This document shows, piece after piece, positions 54,558-64,000 of a stretch of DNA of 64,000 nt. This DNA is from Kryptolebias marmoratus (Eukaryota; Chordata; Actinopteri; Cyprinodontiformes; Rivulidae), in assembly GCF_001649575.2 (NCBI RefSeq), contig NC_051434.1:3565283-3629282 (forward strand), given 5' to 3'. Below the pieces are notes generated by a model. That model saw only the letters and a list, made by a program, of their open reading frames with translations, made no database searches and was not told the origin of the DNA. The stretch's first letter is position 1; the number at the start of each line of letters is the position of its first letter. The position numbers and the translations under genes are program-made.

Positions 54558-54595
54558 GCTCACGTTCGGTGGAGGAACCAGACTGGATGTTGGAA
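54558..54595 (+). CDS. Ig light-chain J segment 1, cluster 3
   Basis: 38-bp J reading [12 protein letters not shown] with donor A|GTAAGT. It is the first of two J segments ahead of the C exon at 55632 and would supply the A that completes AGT (Ser). Confidence 0.93.
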
Positions 54596-54893
54596 GTAAG
54601 TTAAACATAAGATGTTGTTTGGTGTTTTAGTAATATCTTTTCTGTTTTTCTTTTATTGTTATTTACAGAAGCTATAGACATACATATATTGACTTTTTTG
54701 CAAAGTTACTGTATGAATGACAACTGATGCAAAAGTATTTTATAAATTCAAAAACTAAAAACACAATTAAATTTAGGATACTGGAATGGACAGACAGATA
54801 CATTTATCTTCTGATTGTTTTTATGGTTAACTTGGGTTTGTAGGTTTAGTTCAGTGTGTTGAAGTCAGAGAGCCGTGTCTCTCTGCAGTCAGA

Positions 54894-54932
54894 GGTTTTT
54901 GTACGACGGTTCAGTCAGTTTGTATCACTGTG
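54894..54932 (+). other. J-side recombination signal (23-bp spacer)
   Basis: Nonamer GGTTTTTGT (54894-54902), 23-bp spacer, heptamer CACTGTG (54926-54932). Confidence 0.95.
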
Positions 54933-54970
54933 GTACACGTTCGGTGGAGGAACCAGACTGGATGTTGGAA
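54933..54970 (+). CDS. Ig light-chain J segment 2, cluster 3
   Basis: 38-bp J reading [12 protein letters not shown], donor A|GTAAGT. It and its upstream flank (GTTGAAGTCAGAGAGCCGTG) repeat the first cluster 3 J at a distance of 375 bp, showing a local J duplication. Confidence 0.93.
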
Positions 54971-55631
54971 GTAAGTTTATTCCATATTTTATTGTAAACA
55001 GAATTTATATTCGAGTCTTTAAAATGTATATATATGATCTGTTGGATGTAGAAAATGATTTATTTGTTTTTATTACTTGATTTATGCCACACATTCTGAA
55101 TAATTCATGAGAAAAAGATCTCAGAGTGATGGTACAGGTGAAGGAGAAGTTAAACACTTTTATGAGTGTAGTTGATAAAATATACTTTTTTCTGTAAATA
55201 TTTATTAATAGTGTAATACCATAACTACAGCTGAATTAATATTCAATCTTAAACTTTATAGGGACAGGACAAGAAAATAAATTATACTCTGATCAACTTA
55301 TTCTGATAGTTTGTACAAAATTTCAAATTGTCTGAAGAAATTTCTTCATAATAAAGTTAATCTAAAACTGTTTGCTGTAGTTTAGAGAAATGTTTTATTT
55401 CAAAGGTCAGATGAAAACATTTCAGGACAGGTTGTACAGTAATTGTCTCTGAGCTGATTTCCATCAGTGGTTTCTTGAAGGGAAGTGAAACATTGTGTGA
55501 GTGACTGACTGCTGAAGCAGAACACATCTGGCAGAAACTTCCCAACATAGAAAATTCACTCTCTGACTGTAACTGAGTGTCAGTTTGCAGCTTTGTGGTT
55601 CCTGTTCTCTAATGTGATGGGTGTCTCCTAG
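54971..55631 (+). other. J-C intron, cluster 3
   Basis: AT-rich intron that differs from the introns of clusters 1 and 2. Its last part (about 55480-55600) is the type also seen in front of the C relic at 48560. Confidence 0.6.
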
Positions 55632-55960
55632 GTGATAGCACTCCCATCCTGACGGTGCTGCCCCCCTCCAGTGAGGAGCTGCAGCAGGAGAAGGTCACCC
55701 TCATGTGTCTGGCCAACAAGGGCTTCCCCTCAGACTGGAGTCTGTCCTGGAGGGTGGACGGCAGCAGCAGCAGCAGCAGCTGGGAGCAGAGCAGGAGCCC
55801 CGGGGTGCTGGAGAAGGACGGCCTCTACAGCTGGAGCAGCACCCTGAGGCTCCCTGCAGACCAGTGGAGGAAGGTGGGCTCTGTGAGCTGTGAGGCCACC
55901 CAGGGCTCCCAGACTCCCCTCACAGAGACCCTGAGGAGGGACCAGTGCTCCCAGGACTGA
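55632..55960 (+). CDS. Ig light-chain constant region, cluster 3
   Basis: C-domain exon after acceptor TCTCCTAG. It encodes [16 protein letters not shown] onward, 109 residues with the J base. From LTVLPP the protein follows the other two C regions, except that the Ser run lacks the Phe-Ser pair before WEQ (SSSSSWEQ versus [10 protein letters not shown]). All three key Cys (VTLMC, VSCEA, DQC) and the Trp are present. An AATAAA lies at 56108. Its own N-terminus and intron set it apart from the cluster 1/2 type. Confidence 0.96.
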
Positions 55961-57013
55961 GCTGACTCCCTCCCTCTGATACGAGCTTTACTCTCTTACT
56001 GCTCTCACTCTGCAGCTTGTTCTCTCTTCATTATTTTCTTCTTCTTCTTTTATTGTGTTTGTTTTGAAATGTTGATCATATTGTTTTTGTATTCACAATC
56101 TCCAAACAATAAATAGTTACTCATCATCTTTTTGTCTCCAGTTTTATTTTATTTTATCAAGGTAAAATATAGAAGATGCAGTCTGATCATACATTTACAA
56201 TAAAATTTAAAAATATATATGTTTTTGTTGATCAGAACATCTGCCAGATTTTTGCACACCTGCTTAGTTCATCTTCATATGAAATTATGTTTCACTTTAT
56301 ATAAATATTTGATAAATTACTGTTAGATTAACTTTTCTCAGAGAAGTTTGTTGAACATGTGATAAAACATTTAGCAAAGAAGAAGATTTTGTACCAAAAC
56401 AATGAAGTTGGACATCATCAGCATAAATATGTTTCTATCAACAAGAATCAGAGAAAATAAGGGTTTTTATATTACAAGCAAATGTTTACTGTTAAAGCAT
56501 AAAACAATTAATCATGACATCCTTTACGAACAGATTCTTTCAGTATTACTGTATGTTCAGTCTTCAGGGTGTAAATCCTGAGCAGGAGCAAATGTTTGAA
56601 GTTAGTTCTGTCGTTTTTCAAATATTCTTCAAAAAGAGGCTTGAAGAGCTTTAAATATTTTATTTCAGGTCATTAGGCTATAATACAAACAAAAAATACA
56701 GTTAAATCTTTATTAGTGATAAACTATTTAAATGATCTGCTTGCAGTAGATTTAAGCACTTATAGTGATGAACTGAAAAGTTAATTTTATCAGATTTGTT
56801 TTGTTCTAATTTAGTTTTACTGATCATAACTCACACAACCTTAGTGATGGTTTTTCCATGTCTCAAAAAATTAGCATATGTAAAACAATTTGCTAAATAA
56901 AAGAAATATAACAAAAAAGAATATTTTATCTGAACAAGTTTAACCCTAAAGGTTTTAGTGTTTTGGTCTCAGTGCAGCTGTTGAGTCAGATCAGTTCCTC
57001 TCCAGCTGAGGGA
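55961..57013. other. Unassigned spacer after cluster 3 C
   Basis: Contains the poly(A) signal at 56108 and AT-rich DNA. No gene or recognised repeat. Confidence 0.5.
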
Positions 57014-57041
57014 GGTTTTTGTACGACGTTGTATCACTGTG
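57014..57041 (-). other. V-side recombination signal (12-bp spacer), V at 57042
   Basis: On minus, heptamer CACAGTG (57041-57035), 12-bp spacer, nonamer ACAAAAACC (57022-57014). Confidence 0.95.
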
Positions 57042-57585
57042 TGAACGGGAGGCTGTTATGCTGCTGACAGTAATAAACTCCTGAGTCTTCAGTCTGAACT
57101 CCACTGATAGTCAGAGTGAAATCAGTCTGCTGGGCATTTGCACGAAAACGCTCTGGAACACCAGACTGACGAGCTGTGGTATCATAAATCAGAAGTTTAG
57201 GAGCTTTTCCATCCTCCTGGAGATACCAGTTGATGTCATCACCTATAAGTCTGTCAGATTTACATCTGATAGAAACAGTCTGTCCTGGAACAGCAGACTG
57301 AGCTCCAGCAGTCTGAGTCAGGGTGATTTCTTCTGATGAACCTGCAAATTATGAAAAAAGGAAAACAGTTGATGAGACAAACCCACATTTGTAAGATGAT
57401 CAAAACAGAAGACCTCATTTGTCTGACATTAAAAATGAAAAATGGAAAGCCGTTGATGCTTGTTTTAGTGTTTCTCTGCCATAGAAAAATAACAGGATGA
57501 ACCTGATTAGGTTTTGCAAAAAAAGAGTCTCACCGTGAACAAGGAGCCCCAGGGTGGTCAGCAGGAGAGTCAGTGACATCATCAT
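57042..57585 (-). CDS. Ig light-chain V gene (family 2)
   Basis: Leader exon 57585-57534 (MMMSLTLLLTTLGLLVHG, three consecutive ATGs), intron 57533-57342 (192 bp), V exon 57341-57042. The domain reads SSEEITLTQTAGAQSAVPGQ, FR1 Cys in VSIRCKSDRL, INWYLQEDGKAPKLLIYD, RQSGVPERFRANAQQTDFTL, YYCQQHNSLPF. FR3 has FRANAQQ where the common FSGSGSG loop would be. Reading frame, splice sites and RSS are intact. It is on minus, so joining to upstream plus-strand J segments would be by inversion. An octamer-like ATGCAAAC complement lies at 57680-57687; no clear TATA box. It is the intact relative of the pseudogene at 48903-49521. Confidence 0.92.
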
Positions 57586-57699
57586 TGTGCTGCCGGTGTG
57601 TCAGTGTCTCTGAAAGACCTGGACAGCCACTGATCAACACTGAGCTCTTAACAGCTGGGAGCAGAGAGGCAGGACACACATGCAAACACACAGAGTCAG

Positions 57700-58560
57700 G
57701 ATGTTTCCTCCTCACTGCTGGTAAAATCCTCCTGTAAAATAAACAAATGGATCTCATTAAGCTATGTGTAAACAGGAAGCTTCATCTGCATTTTGTGTAT
57801 TTTAATTTAATTCATATTTAGACTTTAATCAGTTTATCATGCAGGATATCATCCCTTCTTAGTGAACGGGCTGAAATGACAAAAACTAAATAATACACAA
57901 AAAAATCATTATATATATATATTTTTTTTATTAAATCAATGCTTTTTTCTGAACAACACAAAAATAACTTATAATTTATATAATAATTTGTCATTTATAA
58001 TGATAAATGATACACATCCTGCTTATCCTGTCTAAAAACATAAATGTTAGGCAGCCTTCAGGTCCAGGCCTCCCTTGAAAAACAGATCTGAGCTCTCAGT
58101 GGGACTTGCCTGGCTAAAAAAGGCTAATAATTAAATAAATACATTATAATTTCTAATTATAAATCAGTATAAAAACTGTAAATCAGGTAAAGGAGTCCTG
58201 TTCTTTTAATTATCTCTAAAACAATTTTGATATAGAAATCTTTTTGAATTATTACCATTTAGGAATTGCTTTATGATAAAATGAACTTTGCCTTTTACAG
58301 AAAAATATTTTATTATAGCCCATTATAGATTTTCAAAGATTTAATAAAATATGGATTGAAAGTCATATCCACAACTTTTTTCCAAAGTTTTCAGCAAACT
58401 ATAACATAAACATTATTTTTAGAATTTGTTTTAATTGTTATTGTAGTGTTTAAAAGAAGGACTTAACACATCCAGTTTGTGTGTGTTAAGTGAAGTGTTT
58501 CAGTCTCTGCAGCAGATTCCAGCTGCAGAAAACACTTCAGTTTCTGTTCAGTCAGACTGA
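57700..58560. other. Spacer between the last two V genes
   Basis: AT-rich, with one retroposon tail (58052-58140). No other feature recognised. Confidence 0.5.
58052..58140 (+). mobile_element. Retroposon 3-prime tail, copy 2
   Basis: Reads GCAGCCTTCAGGTCCAGGCC, CAGATCTGAGCTCTCAGTGG and CTTGCCTGGCTAAAAAAGGC, parallel to the copy at 28468-28555. Both copies are on plus. Confidence 0.5.
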
Positions 58561-58564
58561 AGGA

Positions 58565-58592
58565 GGTTTTTGTACGATGCTTTTTCACTGTG
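58565..58592 (-). other. V-side recombination signal (12-bp spacer), V at 58593
   Basis: On minus, heptamer CACAGTG (58592-58586), 12-bp spacer, nonamer ACAAAAACC (58573-58565). Confidence 0.95.
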
Positions 58593-59091
58593 TGAACACA
58601 TACTGACTGTTGATAACATGAAAACTCTGACAGTAATAAACTGCAGCATCTTCAGCCTGAACTCCACTGATGGTCAGAGTGAAGTCAGAGTTTGATCCAC
58701 TGCCTGTAAAACGAGCTGGAGTCCCTGATGCTCGAGTGCTGGCATAGTAAATAAGGAGCTTGGGAGTCTCTCCATCTCTCTGTTGGTACCAGGCTAACAG
58801 GTTGTTGCCATAAACATCCTGACTGGTTTTACATCTGATGGTGGCGGATCCTCCAACAGCAGAGCTCACTGCTGCAGGCTGCTGAGTCACTGAGACCTGT
58901 CCTCTGGACTCTGAGGACACAGAGACAGAAACATAAAGCAGCTTCATTTCAGAGGGACAGATGTTCACAGAGGAGAGGAGTTTGATTCTCTGGACTTTAC
59001 CTGTGAAGCAGCAGCAGAGGAGAGTCCAGATGAGGACGCAGGTCAGAGTCATGTTTTTGATGAGGAGGATTTCTGTGTCTTCTGTTGTCAT
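58593..59091 (-). CDS. Ig light-chain V gene (family 1)
   Basis: Leader exon 59091-59001, 90-bp intron, V exon 58910-58593. FR1 Cys in [65 protein letters not shown], then [12 protein letters not shown] and a consensus RSS. Very close to the gap-truncated V at 53897. On minus, downstream of all three C exons, so it can only join by inversion. Upstream octamer and TATA-like box at 59171-59178 and 59132-59138. Confidence 0.93.
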
Positions 59092-59131
59092 GAAGGACAG
59101 CTGTCAGTCATCCAGGGTTCAACTCTCAGGA

Positions 59132-59178
59132 CTATAAACTCTCCCAGAGCACTGGAGCATGGAGCTGCTGATGCAAAG
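59132..59178 (-). promoter_or_regulatory. Ig V promoter: octamer and TATA-like box
   Basis: On minus, CTTTGCAT (59178-59171) and TTTATAG (59138-59132) precede the leader ATG at 59091. Confidence 0.75.
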
Positions 59179-59179
59179 A

Positions 59180-60197
59180 GGCTCTCTATGGAAATCTTCA
59201 CACTCCAACTGGATGTTGGATCAATATGATGATGCTGTTTATCAAATAACCTTTTTTTCTTTTTCAAGATATGTTTCTATAGCTCCAGAAATACTTTGGC
59301 AACATTGTTTTGTAGAGAAATTTCAGAAAATATTGTGTTTTATTTAATTATCACTTTATTAATTCAACAGTTGATCACAGAACTATTAAAGCTGAAGATA
59401 AATGTCTGAATGTAAGCTTTATATTCTATTTTCATGTTGATGATGTCAAGGTTATTCACTACTTTTTGATTCTTTCTAAAGTTTTTAAAGTAAATACAAC
59501 TCATAAATTAATACAACAAATCTATTTTATAAATTAGTTGCCAGATTTATCTGTGTCTACAATCAGAGGTTTATTAAAAACACTTAAATGAGTTTATGAC
59601 ACAGTGGATGAGTTTTTTTTATTATTATTGTTGAGAAATCAGCTCACTGCTTATATAGAAAAATAATCACAACACATGGTGTGCTTGCAAATATATTATT
59701 TATTTTTGTGTCATTTACAGGTTGCTTTTTACATGAAATAAAATATAAAACCTTGTCTTTATCCAGTTTTGCAAAAGGTGACCATATTTGGGCTTGAAAA
59801 CAGAACAGAAAGAGTTACTTCAAACCTAAAAGGGCCAAAGTTACTCTTCTTTTTAGGCTTCATATCGAATAAATAATAAAAATCTATTCAAAATAACTAT
59901 CAGTTTATAAGTCAGGAATAAATACAGACGATTACCTTATTATAAACTGAGGGAAATTTTATTGTTGTTGCTGTTTGAATGGAAATCTGATGCAGCCAGA
60001 GATTTTTTAATGACTGCACTTTACAACATCTCCTCATTAGCATCATGTCCCACTCTCAGTGTCCTCCATTCATGTTCTGAGAAAGAAGCAAAAGATTATT
60101 TAATAAAATCTGATCTATTTTGTCCAGTTAGAGTCCTTTTTTTCCTTTCTGCTGACAAAACAGCTGGCGAAGATATTTACTGAATTAATAAATTGTC
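59180..60197. other. Spacer between the Ig locus and pomc
   Basis: AT-rich DNA with no Ig relics, coding exons or clear repeats recognised. It ends at the likely pomc poly(A) signal. Confidence 0.5.
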
Positions 60198-60203
60198 TTT
60201 ATT
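60198..60203 (-). terminator. pomc: pomc poly(A) signal
   Basis: Minus-strand AATAAA about 480 bp past the pomc stop codon; the first such hexamer in that direction that I could find. Use is inferred. Confidence 0.55.
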
Positions 60204-60679
60204 GTGTCCAGATCTCTGACATGAATGTTGTCAGTTCCCTCAAGCCACATGCAACTACTGCCCTCTTGTGGCTAAATGAGTAACAACTTGTTTTCTGATG
60301 ATTTTATCCTCTTTTAGAATCTTTCATAGGAATAATTAGTAAATCAAAACAACTGTAGGGTTAAGGACTGAATGAGTCAAATTTGAATACAAGTCAGGAC
60401 CGATCCCTGTATCTTAAACATGACTGTATTTTTGCCAAAACCAGCTATGGCTTTAGCTTGTCACCTCTGGTTTCTTGTGTTAATGTTAAACTCTTTGTTC
60501 ACCTGTCTAGAGATGAGCGATTGTAGTTGTGGATGTTTCTTGTTTAAAGGATTGGAGAAAACCTTGACTGGATCATTTTAAAGCTAATGACTAAAAGAGT
60601 AATAGTTGTAGGATAAGTATGCCAGATGAAATGTGAGTGTTGTTCTCTTCTTCTGTTGTTTCCCTGTCCTCCTCCTTCC

Positions 60680-62171
60680 TCACTGCTCTCTCTTCTCCTC
60701 CTGTTCATCCTTGTTAATGACATTTTTAAAGAGCGTGAGCAGAGGCCTCTGGCTGTGTTCCTCCCAGCTCTTCATGAAGCCCCCGTAGCGTTTGCTTGCC
60801 AATGGGCCTCCCCAGCGGAAGTGCTTCATCTTGTACGGGACATCTTTTTTATCATGGAGCTCATTGGAAAGCTGCTCTGTCTCCTCTTTTGCCGCCTTCT
60901 CCTCATCCTCAGCTGCTGTCAGTACCCTGGAGAGCTCCCGTCTTCTCGTCTCTCCAGGGAACAGCTCAGCTGACTCTTCCTCAGCACTGTTCCCTGTGAA
61001 GATTTTGATTGGGCGCCGCTTTCGCCCAAGAGGCTTCCCCCAACGGAAATGCTCCATGGAGTAGGAGCGTTTGGCCTGAGGCGAGGAGAAGGAGAAGGAG
61101 GGTAAAACAGAAAGGGGGTCTGATGAGTCTGAGGAAGGAAGAGGCTGAAGATGGACGTTGGCAAGGACGATGGTCATCTTGTGCAAATCAGACTGACAGA
61201 GCTGGAGGCACTCCTGCAGGACAAAGGAGAGAAGATGGATTCATAGCCTCACTGAACTGACGAAACAAAGAGGAAAACGAGAAAAGTGAGTCAGGATACA
61301 GTTGTGATGGTTGTAAATGAAATAAGAAGACATCTAGGTAAAACTGATAAACTTTATTATATGCATGCTAACAGGTCAGATGCCATTACTGTACTGCTTC
61401 AGTCTCATTCTTCTTCTGCACTTCTGCGCCATCCAGTGACAAGGAGTAACAACGCAACACAGGCAGCATAAATGCATTCACCGTGTAGACCTCAGAACAC
61501 AACAGATTCAAATCTAATTAACTTCGAACTTTTGGCTTTTCCTCTTTTTTTGGTTCCTGAGGATGTTCCTGGTGAGATAATTGCCTCCTGTTCTGAATAC
61601 CAATGTGTTAGGTCTCCATCTGACCAAATGCTTCCTGGTATTTTATAAGCTATAATTGACATGATTGTCAAAAAGGGGACTCTTCAGTTCTGCCGTCCTG
61701 TTCAAACAGACAGCAGACTGAACAGAGCACATATACGTTTTTCAAAACGGTGGCCAGGTGAGGGCCACTCTTAATATTGGGATCGCACACCAAAACCAAA
61801 AATCATGACAGAATTTTAGATGAATTGTAGATATATATGCAATGATTACTTTTCTGAGAGTTAGGATTAATTAGAATGTCCCGTAGCTCCTGATGGGAAC
61901 AGTAGAGGTGTTCTCAGAGAGCCTCACTGACTCTGATGATGGCGTCTTCAGATTTTGCACACAGAAACCATGCAGAATGTGACGTTTGGTCTAATGGTTA
62001 GAAAAGCAGGATTGAGCTGATCAGATCTCTGTGTGTGTGTGTGTGGCTGTTTACCATCATGCTGCTCTCAGAGTTGAGCTCCTGGCAGCTGGGATGCTCC
62101 CAGCAGTGACTGTGTGCTCCTCTGACCACGCCCACTAAGGCAGCAGCAACCAATAGCAGCACAGGATGCAT
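60680..62171 (-). CDS. pomc: Proopiomelanocortin prohormone
   Basis: Pituitary/hypothalamic precursor cleaved at dibasic sites into ACTH, melanotropins and beta-endorphin. Coding exons 62171-62055 and 61213-60680 (ATG ATG|GTAAAC to CTGCAG|GAGTGC) give 216 aa. Signal peptide about 1-18 ([18 protein letters not shown]). N-POMC with four Cys at 23, 29, 41 and 45. KR at 87-88, then ACTH from 89 with [18 protein letters not shown], ended by RRR at 129-131. KK at 161-162, then beta-[22 protein letters not shown] at 180-181, then beta-endorphin starting [15 protein letters not shown]. There is no gamma-MSH, as known for teleosts. Oddities: alpha-MSH would end in Leu, where Val is usual, before the amidation Gly, and beta-endorphin has KSWEE after the YGGFM core. 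Which teleost pomc paralogue this is cannot be decided here. Confidence 0.97.
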
Positions 62172-62658
62172 TCTCCTGTGATCTGTGGCAGTTTTTCAAA
62201 ATAAAAGCCTGTCATGGTACAAGCTAAAATGGTCAGTTTAGCTGAATTCTTACAGTTTGAGACATTTTAAAATAACATGTGAGACATTTGTAATTCAGAG
62301 TGTTTTCAGACCTCAGAAATGAATTGTATAAACATATTGTATGTTAAACTCTTGTCACAACTTGAAACAACTAAAAACTGAGCAGTGTTCAAAAATTACA
62401 ACAATAAAAACCAGGCTTATCTAAACTCAAAACACATGCAATCCTAAAAGATTGCAACAAATTATATGCAAAAATAAGTAAAACATGTCATGATTTTTGG
62501 CTTCTGAAATTATTTTCCTGCTACAAGAGAAAAAAATAAATAAAACCCTAAAAATAACTTTTGGTTTGCACAGCAAAAGTAGAATTTTTGTTAATCTCTT
62601 TTTTCTTTGTTTTAATTAAAACTTGCATTTGAAAGTACAAGAGCAGAAAAATACTAAC

Positions 62659-62760
62659 CTTCTGTCTTTTTGCCCTCTTTCTGCTGCTCGTCTTTTTGTT
62701 TTTCCTTCCAACAAAGATTTCTGCTGTTGTCTCCAGTTGTGATCGATCCTTGACTTTATA
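62659..62760 (-). promoter_or_regulatory. pomc: pomc TATA box and noncoding exon 1
   Basis: On minus, TATAAA at 62760-62755 is followed by a likely start about 30 bp on (near 62729) and a donor GACAGAAG|GTTAGTAT at 62659. The matching acceptor (ACTGCCACAG) lies about 11 bp before the pomc start codon, giving the usual three-exon pomc layout with a noncoding first exon. A CRE-like AACGTCATCA lies about 25 bp upstream of the TATA box on minus. Start site and factor use are inferred. Confidence 0.7.
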
Positions 62761-62840
62761 CTCTTCCAGCCAAGGACACGCAAACATATGATGACGTTAT
62801 TACCTCTCCCCATCAGTTTTTCACTCGTACTCTCAAACAT

Positions 62841-63060
62841 ACACCACTTCTTTTTTTTTGGCCATAAATTAGATGTCCTTCTTTTCTATCCATTCAAACA
62901 TGCTCATCCCCACTAACTGCATCATCACTCATCTCTGAGACGGAAAGAAACAAATAATACCTCTGAAAATATTTTCCAGCTGCACAAAAGTCTTGTAAGA
63001 AATGTAAAAGCTCAGCCATGACTGAAGATAAATACCAGTTCATATCAGTTTCAGACATTT
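62841..63060. other. pomc upstream flank, unassigned
   Basis: No gene or known element recognised; likely includes pomc regulatory sequence. Confidence 0.4.
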
Positions 63061-63064
63061 TTTA

Positions 63065-63247
63065 TTAGGTTTTACATTAATTCATGTGGATTTTGCATAA
63101 TTTTATATAGGTTTAATACCAATTTATATAGATTTTAGACCAATTTTATAGATATTAGACTAATTTATATATCTTTTTGGTCATTTTATATAAATTTAAG
63201 ATCAATTCATGTGAATTTTATACCATATTTTTATAGATTTTATAACA
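63065..63247. repeat. Degenerate AT-rich tandem repeat, about 21-bp period
   Basis: About eight units of the type AATTTATATAGATTTTAGACC can be lined up, for example AATTTTATAGATATTAGACT, ATTTTATATAAATTTAAGATC-like and AATTCATGTGAATTTTATAC. Units are diverged but keep the AATT start and the A-C-C/T end. It lies roughly 0.3-0.5 kb upstream of the pomc TATA box. Confidence 0.6.
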
Positions 63248-64000
63248 CCCAGTTGTTGGGAGCTTGAATGAAACCCAAATAATGTCGTTTTTCTGAACTA
63301 AGCCAAAGACATTTATTGTGGTGTGTATTCCATTAGGATTTGTTCCTCGATAAGACTTGCTTCATGTTTAGATTGGAGGACTTGTTGCATATACAGTATT
63401 GTTCATTAAATACAGCTGCTTTAATGTAGAAAGAAAATAAAGTCATGCAAGCAGCACTTTGGATGTCAATAAAATGTCTTCTAAAATAAATGCTCTAACA
63501 TACCGTAGATCTGTGGGGATTGAAAAGTTTAATGTTTTAGTTCTTTTTCTCTAATGGAACAACCTGAGCAGCTCCAGAGGCAGGAAGGTAAATATAAACC
63601 CATTAGTGTGTAGCAGTGACCTTGGGACATTCAGTCCATTACTCAGACAAGTCTTTAGTATGTCATGAGGGAAATAAGAGCAAAATGGAGATATTATAAA
63701 AAAAACTTCAGTTTGATTCAAACAAACAACATAATGGGGGCATTTTGTCCACAAAGTCCTGCAGTTTTGTTTTTTTTTCCGTCAGTCAATTTGTGCCTGA
63801 AGTTTACTGACTTTTCATTCACAGATAGCTTTTCTAACATTCTACTTTTTTAAATGTTGTACATTTTCATGTTTATACTTTTAGGATGTCCTTTAATCGA
63901 TCAAACCCAAAAAACAGCAGATGCTGCCGTTAGTGTCTTTAGTTGTCCAGATAACAAACAAACGGGAGAAACTGAACTGATGAAAACTCTAAATGTTCAA
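63248..64000. other. Unassigned DNA at right edge
   Basis: AT-rich, with no exon, RNA gene or repeat that I can support. Confidence 0.5.

Noticed and set aside
54439..55080. ORFs of 63-74 codons spanning the J segments
   Set aside because: They pass through RSS and J by chance; the functional unit is the 38-bp J after the heptamer.
60626..60973. 115-codon plus-strand ORF
   Set aside because: Antisense to the pomc second coding exon, whose minus frame encodes the ACTH, MSH and endorphin peptides.
61985..62020. tRNA-like TGGTCTAATGGTTAG in the pomc intron
   Set aside because: Resembles a box A, but no box B, cloverleaf or SINE body could be followed; probably chance or a very old SINE head.

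Overview
The window reads as nuclear DNA of a ray-finned (teleost) fish. Genes are split into short exons with GT-AG introns, the intergenic DNA is AT-rich, fish-type LINE and DNA-transposon debris is common, the immunoglobulin light-chain genes lie in small V-J-C clusters with mixed V polarity, and the proopiomelanocortin gene lacks a gamma-MSH segment, as in teleosts. The species cannot be read from the sequence. An assembly gap (100 N at 54086-54185) and a single N (50828) are present.

Layout. 1-6378: a 25-bp tandem repeat, a possible DNA-transposon end, mostly unassigned sequence, and at about 5100-5265 a promoter-like patch with an orphan splice donor. 6379-25138 (minus): cnot3, the CCR4-NOT subunit 3 gene, 18 coding exons encoding 913 aa. 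All exon phases close. Its probable promoter, with four CCAAT boxes in one orientation, is near 29890-30270. 33008-35962 (minus): ccdc106, six coding exons. 39319-40327 (plus): a tmem238-like two-exon gene with a GC-box/E-box promoter at about 38190-38305. The human counterparts of these three genes all lie in 19q13.42, so this looks like a conserved block.

41930-59180: an immunoglobulin light-chain locus of kappa-like recombination type, with 12-bp spacers behind V and 23-bp spacers before J. It holds five intact V genes, one V cut by the gap, one V pseudogene, four J segments, three intact C exons and three C relics. J and C are all on plus. Most V genes are on minus, so they would join by inversion; one V (47789) is on plus and would join by deletion. 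The first two C exons lie in nearly identical 547-bp blocks, and four V genes share one leader plus a 90-bp intron that is open in frame.

60680-62729 (minus): pomc, encoding a 216-aa prohormone with N-terminal peptide, ACTH/alpha-MSH, beta-MSH and beta-endorphin. It has a noncoding first exon behind a TATA box and an AT-rich tandem repeat upstream. The genes do not form one pathway. Within the Ig locus the V, J and C pieces work together by V(D)J recombination; cnot3, ccdc106, tmem238 and pomc are independent cellular genes.
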